Source of the DNA: Membranipora membranacea
Taxonomy: Eukaryota > Bryozoa > Gymnolaemata > Cheilostomatida > Membraniporidae
Reading direction: 5' to 3'
Assembly (NCBI GenBank): GCA_914767715.1
Contig: OU612068.1
Location: 31,062,001 to 31,126,000, forward strand
Length of the DNA stretch: 64,000 bases
In this document: positions 51,177 through 62,480 of the stretch, piece by piece
How the letters are laid out: each line of letters begins with the position of its first letter
How positions within the stretch are numbered: the stretch's first letter is position 1
The notes under the pieces: generated by a model
What the model saw: only the letters and a program-made list of their open reading frames with translations
Databases searched by the model: none
What the model was told of the DNA's origin: nothing
Made by a program: the position numbers and the translations under genes

Positions 51177-53883
51177 ATGGCGTCCTCGGCATTGTCCAGG
51201 CTGAAGGTTGTTGCCAACCAAATCAATGCTAATCAAAACATACAGGTATGGTGCAAGATAAGAGCTTTGCTGGGTCACAATATTGTAGCAAAAACTAGAA
51301 TGATTGTACCCTTGTGATCTGTAAAACGTTTCAATTTCTATTATTATTCCCGATGTTCCATATCACATCATATATGTTCTCTATTTTAGGGTGCTGAATG
51401 CCTGAGGAGACCACTGAACAGCAGATTTAGATACACTTTAGATGATAACAAGTTGACCCATAATCAGCGCGAGTTTTATGAGAGGAACGGGTACCTGGTT
51501 ATCAAAGGTCTGGTCAGCCATGATAAAATAGATCGATACAGGTCAGTAAAGAAATGGTTTTATGTGAACAGCATAGAAACCAAGACTGACTAATTATTTA
51601 TAGGTTGTGAGTGGTTAATGTTTTATTGGTAATCTTTACAATGTAATTATCCTTGTTTAATGCACGAGACATGACATCGATAACACAGGTATGGCAAAAT
51701 TAAATAGTATATTAAGAAAATCAAAATGGAGGACAATCCAATTATACGATTTCTGTTACTCACTCATTGATGAAAGCATTGAGGTCAAATATTCACACAA
51801 GAATCAGGTCCACGATTGACATTGATAAACTGCAAGCAGCGTAAAACCTGCTCCTAGAAACAAAGCTGGTAGAAGTAGGTATTGGTAACAACAGTGGGTA
51901 TTATTCATCTCCTATCTGATTGATTATTCGCGGTTACAGGGATGAGTTTCAGAAGATTTGTTCGCGAGAGGTTGAGTTACCAGAGCTGACTGTGATGAGA
52001 GATGTGGCTATCGCTAAGTCCGAGTTTGTAGCTGGAGAACAAGCTGTCACTAAGATACAAAACTTTCAGAGCTATGATCCCCTGTTTGATTACTGCAGCC
52101 TTCCTGAGGTACGTTTTGTATACATACAATTTGTATGTTCTCTCAATAAACACATAAATACTTTTATATGTTTATGGTTCTCTCAAATTGTTGGTTTGTT
52201 CTGATATTAATCCCTTCTAAACAACTAGTCTATTTCGGTTTCATATACTCGATAGTCATCACGTAAGCTTACATTTGGAATGCCTATCACTATATAAACA
52301 TCAGCTCTATCTGTGTGTCTTATTGTTATCATGTAGTTTTATCTATCGATTTAATGATATTACGACTTTAACCTTCCAGATAACAAACTATGTTCAGTGC
52401 TTCACCAGTCCTAATATAATGGCAGTTCACACTATGTTAATAAACAAGCCTCCAGATCCCGGACTGAAAACATCGAGACATCCCCTACACCAGGATCTAC
52501 ACTATTTCCCGTTCAGACCTGCTGATAGGATTGTGTGCTCCTGGACTGCCATGGAGAAGATAAACAGAGCTAACGGATGTCTCGTTGTACTACCCGGTAC
52601 ACACCAGGGGGAGCTAAAACAACATGATTATCCTGAGTGGGAGGTATGTCCGCCATTATCTGCTCATATAAACCAATTAGCCTGAGTATTTCAATCTATA
52701 ATCTTGATTTAGGCTCACACAGGAACATGGTTTTTGCTCTGCTTGATTCTTTTGATAAAACCGATCTTTTACCTCTCAAAATTTCCCATGATATGACGAT
52801 TCTGAGGTCTCAATTATTTTTCTTTTATATAGACAGAGTTCAACGAGCTACAATTTACCTGACTTGCAGAAGTGGTTTAAATTAAGAATTAAATTAATTA
52901 GTTAGAGGTTGTAGCAGTAGTTATATGCTTTGTTCCATTATTGTAGAATGGTGTGAATAAGATGTATCACGGAGTCAAAGATTTTGATCCAAAGGCTCCT
53001 ATGGTTCATCTAGAGATGGAGAAAGGTGACACAGTTTTCTTCCATCCCATACTCATACATGGCTCTGGAGCAAACAAAACTGAAGGATTCAGAAAGGTCT
53101 GTTAGCTAACCTTGTTGTTCTTACTGTTGACTGCAGTACTTTCATAGACAAGCAAATATACACTCATATGTTAAAATAAGTTGTGAAAAGCTTTCAAGGA
53201 ACCCGTTGTACTTGGCCTTGATGCCGCAGACATGCTCGCATATGTTCCTCTTCCCTTAGATATTGCTTCCTCAGCCTGTATATCACTTACTCAACTGATT
53301 TTTGTGCTATGGGCGAGTGTTCAATATGTTGTGAAATTTGTTCTTTGTATTTAAGGCGATATCATGTCACTACGCCGCATCTGATTGTCACTTCATAAAC
53401 TTGGCTGGAACTGTGTCCCAGTCTATTAAAAAAGAGGCTGAAGAATACGCCATGAAAAGATTTGGGCTTGAGATTGATTACATCGTAAGTAATTATGTGA
53501 TATATTTTGGTATTGTTGAGAGAATGATTGCAGTGCTTTTGTATCCCAGATGCAAATGTGAGAGTAGCCAGATTTTGACCCCCATTCTTCACCCGCAATG
53601 TATTTAATTTGAGGATTCAGGTACTGCGTGACACATAAATGGGTGTAGCATCTCATAGTCTAACATGCTATATATCTTTGCTTCTAAGACCTGATATTTC
53701 AGAGATATTGTGACATTTTGTTGTATATCAGTTGAATGCCTTAGTTAGACTTTACCGTATCAAGGTAAGGGAGATAACTGGCTTTACAGGTTGAAATCGT
53801 ATGATAAATATGTGCCTTTATTGCAGGATATGTGGAAGATGAGAGCCCGTCTAGCTAAAGGAGTGGATTTAGGATTTCAGTAG
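51177..53883 (+). CDS. PHYH: Phytanoyl-CoA 2-hydroxylase, peroxisomal
   Basis: Fe(II)/2-oxoglutarate dioxygenase that hydroxylates phytanoyl-CoA, the first step of peroxisomal alpha-oxidation. Seven exons (51177-51245, 51390-51541, 51940-52108, 52380-52643, 52947-53096, 53356-53484, 53827-53883) join in phase to 329 residues; the human enzyme is 338. The N-terminus has a PTS2-like signal, R8-L9-x5-Q15-I16, placed as in human PHYH. Iron ligands are H167, D169 ([10 protein letters not shown]) and H256 (LIHGSG). R267 (GFRKAISCH) is the 2-oxoglutarate-binding Arg. Conserved stretches include [13 protein letters not shown] and [18 protein letters not shown]. All catalytic positions are kept, so it should be active. 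Confidence 0.97.
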
Positions 53884-55833
53884 AATGAAAGAAACGCTCA
53901 ACTAACATTCCACAGCTTGTTATATTTTTTATTATTTATGGATGATAGGCGTCAGGGATGGTGCTACTGTAAGACCTAACACTCCTTTTGCTTCTAATAC
54001 AAGGAACTCATTGATTTCAGCTCATCATGTTTTCAACCGGATTTCTTAATTCATCAGTAAAACGTGCTAACGTGGAGATGGAGTTTGATTCAATCAACCT
54101 GTAATGTGAGTTGCTTTACTTCACTGATAACCATACACATTCTAAAAACGCAAGAAATATCAGACTGTTGAAAGCACTCTGTAAGACACAAAATATTTTT
54201 ATGTTTATCTCCTGTTATTTTCTTCTTCAACCAAAGCACATTTGTACCAGTGCTATAAATGAGTGATTTTTAGCGTGGTACCATAGACTGAAAATATTAT
54301 GAAGTGTATGGGTAGTACTCACAGGCTTAGCTAAGCTATATACCTTTTTTCTGGTAACAAGGGATATTGAGGCACCTCGGTACCCTTTATCCTCTTTAAA
54401 GCCTCAGAACTGAGATTTAATCACTCAATTTGTTGACTGACTTTCTTTTCACTTGTGACTCATCATAACAGTAATTTTAAATCCTTTTTTGCAATGAAAA
54501 TCATTTATTTCACCAAATACATAATCGTTGATTGTTTGGAATATAGCCTACATTATTTTGGCTGCCTGATCAACATTGAATGGTAAAACTAATGAATAAT
54601 CAAACAACCGAGATGCACTAGATACTATCAGAGTACACTCTGTAGTCAATCTGAAAACATGACTCATATAACTCTACTTCAGCCATTTTTTGCAGAATCA
54701 AAGTGCTGAGAAATCATCTCAACACTTCAGGTATTGGGATGAGTAATATCCATAAGCATATGAATAGTATTGATATTTTTTATACCATTTATATGGACTG
54801 ACCCTAGTATACCTAACCTTTTGGTATATGTTTTTCCATTCATGGCTTTGTGAGCCTGTAGGCAATATCCAGACATTACGCAGCTTCTGACTATGCCTTC
54901 ATCGTAGGCATTAAGTGACTCTTGGCTTACTTGAAGAAGAGTTTGATAAATGGGTCAAATAAAAAATTTTCAAGACCGGCTCGATAAGTTACCATGTATG
55001 TATTAAACCTATATATTTCCTATACAACAAGGAGTTACCTTTTAAATATAAATGGGTACATAACTCCTCTAAGTTAAGTAAAATGCAAGCCTATTATACA
55101 ACGTAATACAACTTTAGGCTTAATAATTGGTAAGTCCATGGATACGTCACAATAGTAATTCGTAGTCCATATGATTATCAAGTATTGGATTACATTTCCA
55201 TCTTTTTCAACAAGTTTATGGACTGAGCAAATCACCAAAATCTTCAACCGTGGCGTGAGTGAATTATCAAAATGTGAAAAACCATGTTGATGGGAAGCTT
55301 GGTAAATATGGCTAACTTATCACAGCCAGATACAAGGTGGTTAGACTGGACCTACTTAACAGCTCACAGTATTTTCTTGAGTTATGATAGTCATCAGCTT
55401 GTGCAAAATTTATGATTGAAGAAGGACCAAAATCAGAATGTCGCTAGTCATCTTGTTTAGGATATGTGGACACGGAGAGCAAGATGGGTGAGGAGAGCGA
55501 ACATATCATGGTATTGATTGACTGCAGAAATCATCACACACAATCTAATAAATGCAACAATCACAGGGTTATATGTCTAGTGTGTTGAAGTTTATTTAGA
55601 TTGGACGCAAAATTTTATGTTATGTTAATGTCATCGTAATATCGCACTACAATGAAAAAATAATCACTTTTGGCAACCAGTTATGGAATCTTGGAAATAA
55701 AGTTTTTCCGAATTGCCAATATACTCATTTTACCAACTCTTACTAACTTCTTAAAACAATATTGAATGCAATAATTTTTACAATATTATTCAAAATCCAA
55801 AAGGACACTTATTTTCACACTGACAGTAAACTT
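53884..55833. other. Intergenic, nothing recognised
   Basis: 3' flanks of two convergent genes. No domain-bearing frame, RNA gene or long repeat was seen. Confidence 0.5.
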
Positions 55834-57288
55834 TTACTGACAGCTCTGCATTTGATGTCTTTCACGATTGTTTCTGTAACCTGTAAAGCAATCATCCCAG
55901 TACGGTGGCCTCGGCCTTGGAGTTGGACGCGGTGTAGGTCGTGGTGTAGGTCTGGGTGTGGGTTGCGGTGTAGAACTGATAACATGACATGGAGGTGATC
56001 CACTATTCCCTGACTGCAGCCAAGTTATCCAACGTCTCACATCACTTAAAGCTGCAGGTTGAAATATGCACAAAATATATCATATGAATTTTATGAGCAA
56101 TTCTGAATTAATCAAATTAGGTTTTGCAATTTGAGTTACCATTTGGGGGTTTGAAATAATAAATCTATCCTAAGGTTTGAGCTTAATCCCGTGATATTCA
56201 GTACTCACATATGCAGCCATGCTGGTACCATATGCTGCCAGCACAGCATGTCTCTCGTCCAGCAGGGCAGATCTGTGCCTGAGGGATTGACTCGTAAATA
56301 ACCTCTGTTCTGTAGCAATCCGAATCCGGGATCCTGCGAGAGTAATACAACAATATTAAATTAAAAATTGTTACATGATAGCACTTAATACGCTTAATGG
56401 TCATGTCCAACTGCTCATTTTTGTTTGTCTCCAAACAATAATCCAGTGTTAAAGATTCGCAAAGTGCCTTAACATCCCAGTTCAGAGAAATTCATCTTAG
56501 AAATGTGAGGTGATAAACAGCCTTCCAAAACTGTGCAGCAATCAGCCATAGGCAGTGACACTTGGATCCTTGCCCATAGGACCAGGAGCGACAAATGAAG
56601 TTGGTTTTTTAGACAGCGTACATGAATCATCCACTCGTATTTCTATTAAATGTAAACATTGTCAGAGTTCAAAGCCGTCTTACATTGAAATCATTAATTA
56701 CCTGCGTTTATAAAGACAATTATATTGCCTTGCTGCTCTTGAAGAGTGTCTTGGCGAGCCATTACAATCATCAAATCTACAGAATCTTGAGTCATATCTC
56801 ATTCTGACCCGACTGACAATTTTTGGTGGGAGGCGTACCTTACAGCAGGTTTTTCCTGTGAATTGTATACATGCAGGAAGCCTTCTGCTAGGAGCCAATC
56901 TGCGAGATGATGATGATGACCAACTTGATAAAAAAATAGAGGAGGTTGAAGATTTTTATGAAGCTGAGCAAAACAAAAACAAGCTTCTTACAATATTATT
57001 TCTGCATAAATTGTTTTTAACTGTAATTAAGCTCAGAGCTTTTTCTTTACATATACATAAATAATCATACCCTCCTGGTCGAGAAGCAGTTCCAGGTGCT
57101 CCATTAGCTGCTCTGTTGAATGTGGCAGCCCTAGCTGTTGATGCAGAGCTGAGAAGTGCATTGAGCTGGTTTAACAGCGCTTGTCCTTCTCTCTCGTTAG
57201 CTAGAATAGAAGGATTGTCTACGTATGCAGTGCCATGTACTGCTGTCGTCAACAGCAAAACTAGAAGAATTAAAACCTCCCTCCGCAT
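55834..57288 (-). CDS. Secreted cysteine-rich protein with Pro-Thr-Arg tract
   Basis: Four exons (57288-57071, about 56899-56702, 56333-56209, 56051-55834) join in phase to about 252 residues. A signal peptide (MRREVLILLVLLLTTAVHG) is followed by a Cys-free, Ala/Asn-rich segment (about 20-72). Next comes a Cys-rich region with GKTCCKV, RFCRFDDCNG, SDCYRTEV and CPAGRETCCAGSIWYQHGC. After a linker, a PTPRPTPRPTPRP tract precedes a tail ending WDDCFTGY and MQSCQ. The Cys spacing suggests a disulfide-rich extracellular domain, but I recognise no named family. The exon 2 acceptor has alternatives a few bases apart that preserve phase, so 2-5 residues there are uncertain. The product could be a matrix, mucus or defence protein; none of these is supported directly. 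Confidence 0.8.
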
Positions 57289-59301
57289 GCTTTGTTTGAT
57301 CTAGAGTGAGTGTAGATGGTTACATCTGCACATCCTCATTATAAAGCTGATCAGACCAGGATGTAGAGTTGTGTAACCCTACCAGAATAACCTGGTAGGT
57401 GAATCAACCAGTCAGTGGTGAATACCAGTAGTGTCAGTTAGGAAATTTGTGATAAACATCGAGGCTACAGTAATGGCCATAATTTGGTCAAACAGCACCT
57501 CCCCACCCTATCATCAAAGTCACTGTGGAAAGTGGTCTTCTGACACTTGTTTTTCAAGCTGTCAAAATCATGACACTCGACTTTCTGATGAGGGAAAACA
57601 AGGAATGATCCAATTTTATGTCCTGGTACTACTTTGTATGGAGCAGCAATTCAAACAATACTTGTTTCCAATTTAGTGTAGTTTTATGATACCATATTGA
57701 GCCATAGTTTTATGTACTGCCCACACCTGAGACCCTGGGCTGAAGATCTTTTTATAGCAAGACATACCAGATAATCCAAACGATTTAACTAGTGTCTTTA
57801 TAAGCACAATCACTTTCAGATGATTTCGGATTTGATGACTGTACAGTAAGGGTATAACATCAGCAGTTCAAACATTGTTCGGAGGAGGTTTTCGTATCAG
57901 GAATTTAAACCTACTAAGCCGCAGAAAAATAGAGGTAGGGATTGTAAGTTTCAAACAAGAGACATCAAACTCTTCAGTTCTACAAAATTGATTACCTGTT
58001 TCTCACGATTCCACAGGTTTTCAATATCATCTGCTAAGAAGAGAAAACGACAGGGTAACTACCTGATGCCATTTAAATGTAACTGTGAGTTTGTACAGAG
58101 TGGATCTTCGCAACCAGCATCATATCTAACTCTAGATAGAAAGTAGATCAGTGGTCTGATGAATAAGACAGCTATAACATGCTAACGTTGTGTGTTGATA
58201 AACAACCTTTGATATACAGTGTTATGCTGTCGAATACGCAAACAAACAATTCAAATAAAAGTCATACATGCTGATTTATCCATTGTTTTTTTCTAAAACT
58301 ACCAGCGTTAATTAGTCTTCCTCAGTAACCACTCATAAGTGATCTATATATATATATATATATATTTATAAATGTATATGTATGTGGTACTATATATTAT
58401 GACACTGTATAAGACTATGTTCTTATACTATCATAATTTGTCCGGAGAGTGTGCAAGACTGCTATGTCAACTACATAACTATAGACTGAGTTAGATGAGG
58501 AGTTGTCTACATAATTAATGAAGAAATACAACTCCTGAGCAATGGCAGATGTTGTCAAGGCCTATTGTACATCAACAGTTAATTTTCGGTTATCATATTT
58601 GAGTTCTTGAAAATGTGGCATGGACCAAACTATTAATATGGGCATAAGTAAACTGACAGTATCGACAGTATTGACAGTGTCATTGTAATCTCCCTGACTT
58701 CGGCAGAAAGGGGTCGAGTGAGTACCTCCATTCTAATTACAAGTTGTACGTAACTATCAGATTGGCAGTTATGTTTGCATGTAGTGCTAGAGGCTATAAC
58801 TTTCGGTGTCTAGGTAGTTAGGAACAGAAAATTATTTGGAGAAATACACTGCCAATTATGAAGTTGAGCAATTATGGTCATTTTACTGCACAGTTTAAGC
58901 AATGCCTAGTTGAGTTTCCTATCCCGACTTAATATATATATACACAGCTCACAGCAATCATAGATATTAGAGAGTTAAATCGGTCAGGTGTGTAACTGTA
59001 TATAATGACACCTTAGCCTTGTCACAGGGCCACTTTTTCAGTGCCTCATGACAACACTGATGACGCCTAGGCACATTTCCAATTTTTTCCATCTAAAATT
59101 TATCCTGAAAAAACCACAACAAAATCGAGTAGCTTTGATCACAATAAGGCTAAAAACATACTGTGCCAGCGTGGATTCCTTTCAGTCAGATAAGGTACCA
59201 TGCAGCATGGAATCACCATAGAGCTAACATGATAACTCTATGGGCATCACTGACACGGATATATAATATAATCAAAACGATTTTTAGGTTAAAACTTTTA
59301 T
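57289..59301. other. Intergenic, nothing recognised
   Basis: Upstream of the Cys-rich gene and downstream of the seven-pass gene. A TA microsatellite lies at about 58345-58368. No supported gene. Confidence 0.5.
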
Positions 59302-60522
59302 TCAAGGAGGAAATTTGCTGTATATCTTTTCCTGTATATAGGCTAAGCCCATATTCTGTTGTTTGCTAGCTGAGTGTTCGGTAACTGAGAAGGCCGGGTT
59401 GCTTTGAGCAGTTGTTTCGGGGAGATTTGAGATTCCTTCAGTGTCTATGGTGCCACTAGACTCTATAGTGAATACACTAGATGAGGCTGCGGCATTAAAG
59501 GATGAGGTTGTCATTTCATGCTGAGTTGATGTCGTTATAATGCTGTTGATGGGCTGTAATTTCTTTAACTGCAGGCGTTTCAGAGGTTGAGTACCTGCGA
59601 TTACTAATGTCAAGGCCATCGCTGTCTCTGCGGAAGTAAAGGCCACATGGAAAGCAAAAAACGGCCATAATTTGCGATATGTGTCACACATCTTTGTGAG
59701 CAATGATGTCTTGATGAGTCCAATCTCCGCCAAAACTAAATAGCCATTGAAAAATGCCATAGCTAAGAATAAGAGAGCGCTTACATATGCTATCTTCATA
59801 CATGCTGGTATTGCTAGAAGATTTCTTGACGAGAAATCTCGCCTACAATGTCCTCTTTTGTAACATGTGCTTGCCATCTTTCTTTTAGAACGCCGCACAG
59901 CTGCCTTGAACCGTATGACAAGTACAGAATACAAACAAAAAAATACAACTCCCCATACTATGTAAAAACACTGACAGACCATTATCATCACCTGCATAGA
60001 GGTACTATATGCCACCACAACATCGGTAGCAAACGATAAAACAAAACATGCCAGGGTAAAAATTATAATTGATTTTGGTTTCAATATCAGAGGCAAAAGA
60101 TGTTCGTTTGGAATGGTACATTGTTTAAGAGCTACATATAACAAAAAAAATCCAACGGTTAGGATTGGGAAACACGCGTTTGATAAAAGATTCCCAGCAA
60201 GTAGTGGCATGATTTTATTAATACTTTTCGGGTCCATTGCATAGTAGAGTAATCTGGTAATTGCGTATAAAAGAACTAAAAAATTGAGAGATAAGAAATA
60301 CTGGCGACAGTGAACAGTTTTTCCTTTAAATATGAGTATAATGTTGATAATTGCCCATAGAACTAGTGCCGCGTTCACCGTTATGTTGCAGCCAACAAAG
60401 GCTTCCCATGATTCCCCCCATTCGATTGATGCATTCTTCCAGCCGATGATAGGCCTGAAGGCCATAACGATTTCAGACCCATCTCTAGTCCCTGTTGAGT
60501 TTTCTCTCATTCCTTTCTGCAT
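59302..60522 (-). CDS. Seven-pass membrane protein, PRRT3/PRRT4-like (tentative)
   Basis: A 406-residue frame from the ATG at 60522 with about seven hydrophobic segments: VNAALVLWAIINIILIF, FLSLNFLVLLYAITRLLYY, LLSNACFPILTVGFFLLY, IIIFTLACFVLSFATDVVVA, FYIVWGVVFFCLYSVLVI, IAYVSALLFLAMAFFNGYL and VAFTSAETAMALTLVIAG. The order LNxxxxxxAxxR then DP-x(n)-LL-x(n)-FPxLT recalls the membrane domain of PRRT3/4-type proteins. It lacks DRY and NPxxY, so it is not a class A GPCR. The C-terminal 80 residues are Ser/Thr-rich and cytosolic. A pyrimidine-rich stretch ending TTGTCTTGTAG precedes 60535, so an upstream exon (ectodomain or UTR) is likely, and the true N-terminus may be missing. Function unknown. 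Confidence 0.7.
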   Translation of the reverse strand: MQKGMRENSTGTRDGSEIVMAFRPIIGWKNASIEWGESWEAFVGCNITVNAALVLWAIINIILIFKGKTVHCRQYFLSLNFLVLLYAITRLLYYAMDPKSINKIMPLLAGNLLSNACFPILTVGFFLLYVALKQCTIPNEHLLPLILKPKSIIIFTLACFVLSFATDVVVAYSTSMQVMIMVCQCFYIVWGVVFFCLYSVLVIRFKAAVRRSKRKMASTCYKRGHCRRDFSSRNLLAIPACMKIAYVSALLFLAMAFFNGYLVLAEIGLIKTSLLTKMCDTYRKLWPFFAFHVAFTSAETAMALTLVIAGTQPLKRLQLKKLQPINSIITTSTQHEMTTSSFNAAASSSVFTIESSGTIDTEGISNLPETTAQSNPAFSVTEHSASKQQNMGLAYIQEKIYSKFPP

Positions 60523-61616
60523 CAGCTTTGTGATTCTACAAGACAAAAAAATGTAGTTTGCTTGACCCAAAATCGGAAAAACTTCAAACTCCTTGCCAAA
60601 ATTGAATCATCCAAGACATTTTCAATTTTTTTCACAAGGAAAATACAGCTCTCCTGTATAAAAGTGTTATGAATTCTTCCTTCGGTTTATTGGAGATACT
60701 ACTTTCCTCAGAATAATCTGCGTCATGTTAACCAAAAAACATGGACAGAAAAAACCCATATCTCACGCCCCTATGGACCAGTGATATCATTTGTGATAAA
60801 TATAGATTTTGGTACAGGATACTGTTCCTTGAATTATGGGGTCATAATGTTGACTAAGCAACTTTTAACTGCCATCAAGTAGTTAGAAAGAACTTCTCAC
60901 TGCTATTAATTAAATCTCCTTACAAGGAATAGCACCAAAATAACAAGTTACAGTACTCAACTTCCAAAGAACTTGAAAGTATTTTTTTATAAACAGCCGG
61001 TGACCAGTCAGATAATATATTAAGTTCTGTTACAGATTTTGTAACTGACAGACAAACTACTTATGTTGAGAGATAATCTGGTAATTGCTGGCCACGGCCC
61101 ATTGCTATGACTACAGAGAGAGCTATAGAGTGATAGACACTAGAAAGCACATTTCAGATTTTAAAATTACGGTGGCTGTGGCCGAACTATTATTGCCAAC
61201 GAGTTTGGGGCCCGATCAAAGCAGCTGTATTTGCTTTACGATGCAAAACGAGAGATTTGGTAAAACAATGCTGGAAGTTCTGGGTGTGTTTGTGGACTAT
61301 CTTCTGCAAGTTAATATCGTTAAATTATCCAATGAGCCAAACTTCTTGAGTTGAATCTACCTCAATCCTGTTCTCCCCCTACATTTATACTGTATCACAT
61401 TTAGGTGCTTCTGTAAGTCACACTCTTGAGCCCTTCACCCCACCCCACTACGTCCAGACTGCGTATCAATGTGGAGCACCTGTTCTTATTATACCTGTCT
61501 ACTGCTGCAGTATACTTACTGCACATGATACAATTATAAGCTAAGGAAGGTACTATCAATCCCATCGTAAACATTAGCTTCAAGCTTAATACCAATCACA
61601 TTCAGGACACTATAGA

Positions 61617-62044
61617 AAATCCTGCATTCTGATTAATAAGGATAGAGGCCCTATGTTCTTGAGTGATGATGGTAACCTATCAGTTAACATAAGAATAAGA
61701 ATTCCGGATAAGGATTACTTACATGCTTTAACTAGAGCTGATGTTCTCATCTACTGTATGACTATGTATGGTAGAGCAGCTACTCTCTTGTAAGGCAGAC
61801 AATGAATATATCCAACTAAGGAAAAGCTAAAGATAGCAGCTTCTACCCAGTCACTGACTAACAAGTATGTGATACATGAGCTGGAGCTAGGTTAGTTTTA
61901 TGCCAGCTCTCTTGTTTGTTATTTGCAGGTGCCCAGTACAGTCTTAGATGTAGCTGTATGCTATCACCAGCAGCTAACCAACTCAGATCACTGCACACTG
62001 CACACTGCCAATGGCCAGCTTCAACTCAACCGTGAATACTATTG
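61617..62044 (+). pseudogene. Coding-like relic of unknown family
   Basis: One frame reads INKDRGPMFLSDDGN, then IPDKDYLHALTRADVLIYC and MTMYGRAATLL before a stop. Another continues KLKIAASTQSLTNKYVIHEL. After a TTTGCAG, VPSTVLDVAVCYHQQLTNSD follows. Composition is protein-like but broken by stops, and the family is not recognised. Confidence 0.25.
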
Positions 62045-62423
62045 AGAATTGATAATGCTACTAATGTAATTTATACGCACACCCTCTCATTACAACGAGA
62101 GCGTTATGACTAAGCAAAAATCTAAATGGAAATAGCCCTATAGAATTTATCTACAAGGCTTATTATTAGAGTGTCAAAGAGCACAAACTAGTATCAGCCA
62201 GGAGTAAAAGGTAGGGTATTGACAGCTCGCTTGTGAAGCGATGAATCAATGGTATTTTTTAATTGGTCACTGAGGTCCCCCCCCCCCCCCCGTGCATTGT
62301 TCATTATCAGAAGCAGCAACTCATTAAACCTTGCATGAAATTATTGTAGGCTATAAATATTCATTTTTGACGTTTAACAATGGCCAAAATGACCAGTTGC
62401 AAAGTTTGTGTTTAGTTTCATAG

Positions 62424-62480
62424 GTCAAACCATTCTTCCTGGTCAAACCATTCTCCCTGGTCAAACCATTCTCCCTGGTC
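62424..62480. repeat. 18-bp minisatellite
   Basis: Three units of GTCAAACCATTCTCCCTG with one or two changes. Confidence 0.85.

Noticed and set aside
61401-61595. Minus-strand frame with a signal-peptide-like start
   Set aside because: Its first codon is TTG, not ATG, and no splice or domain support exists.
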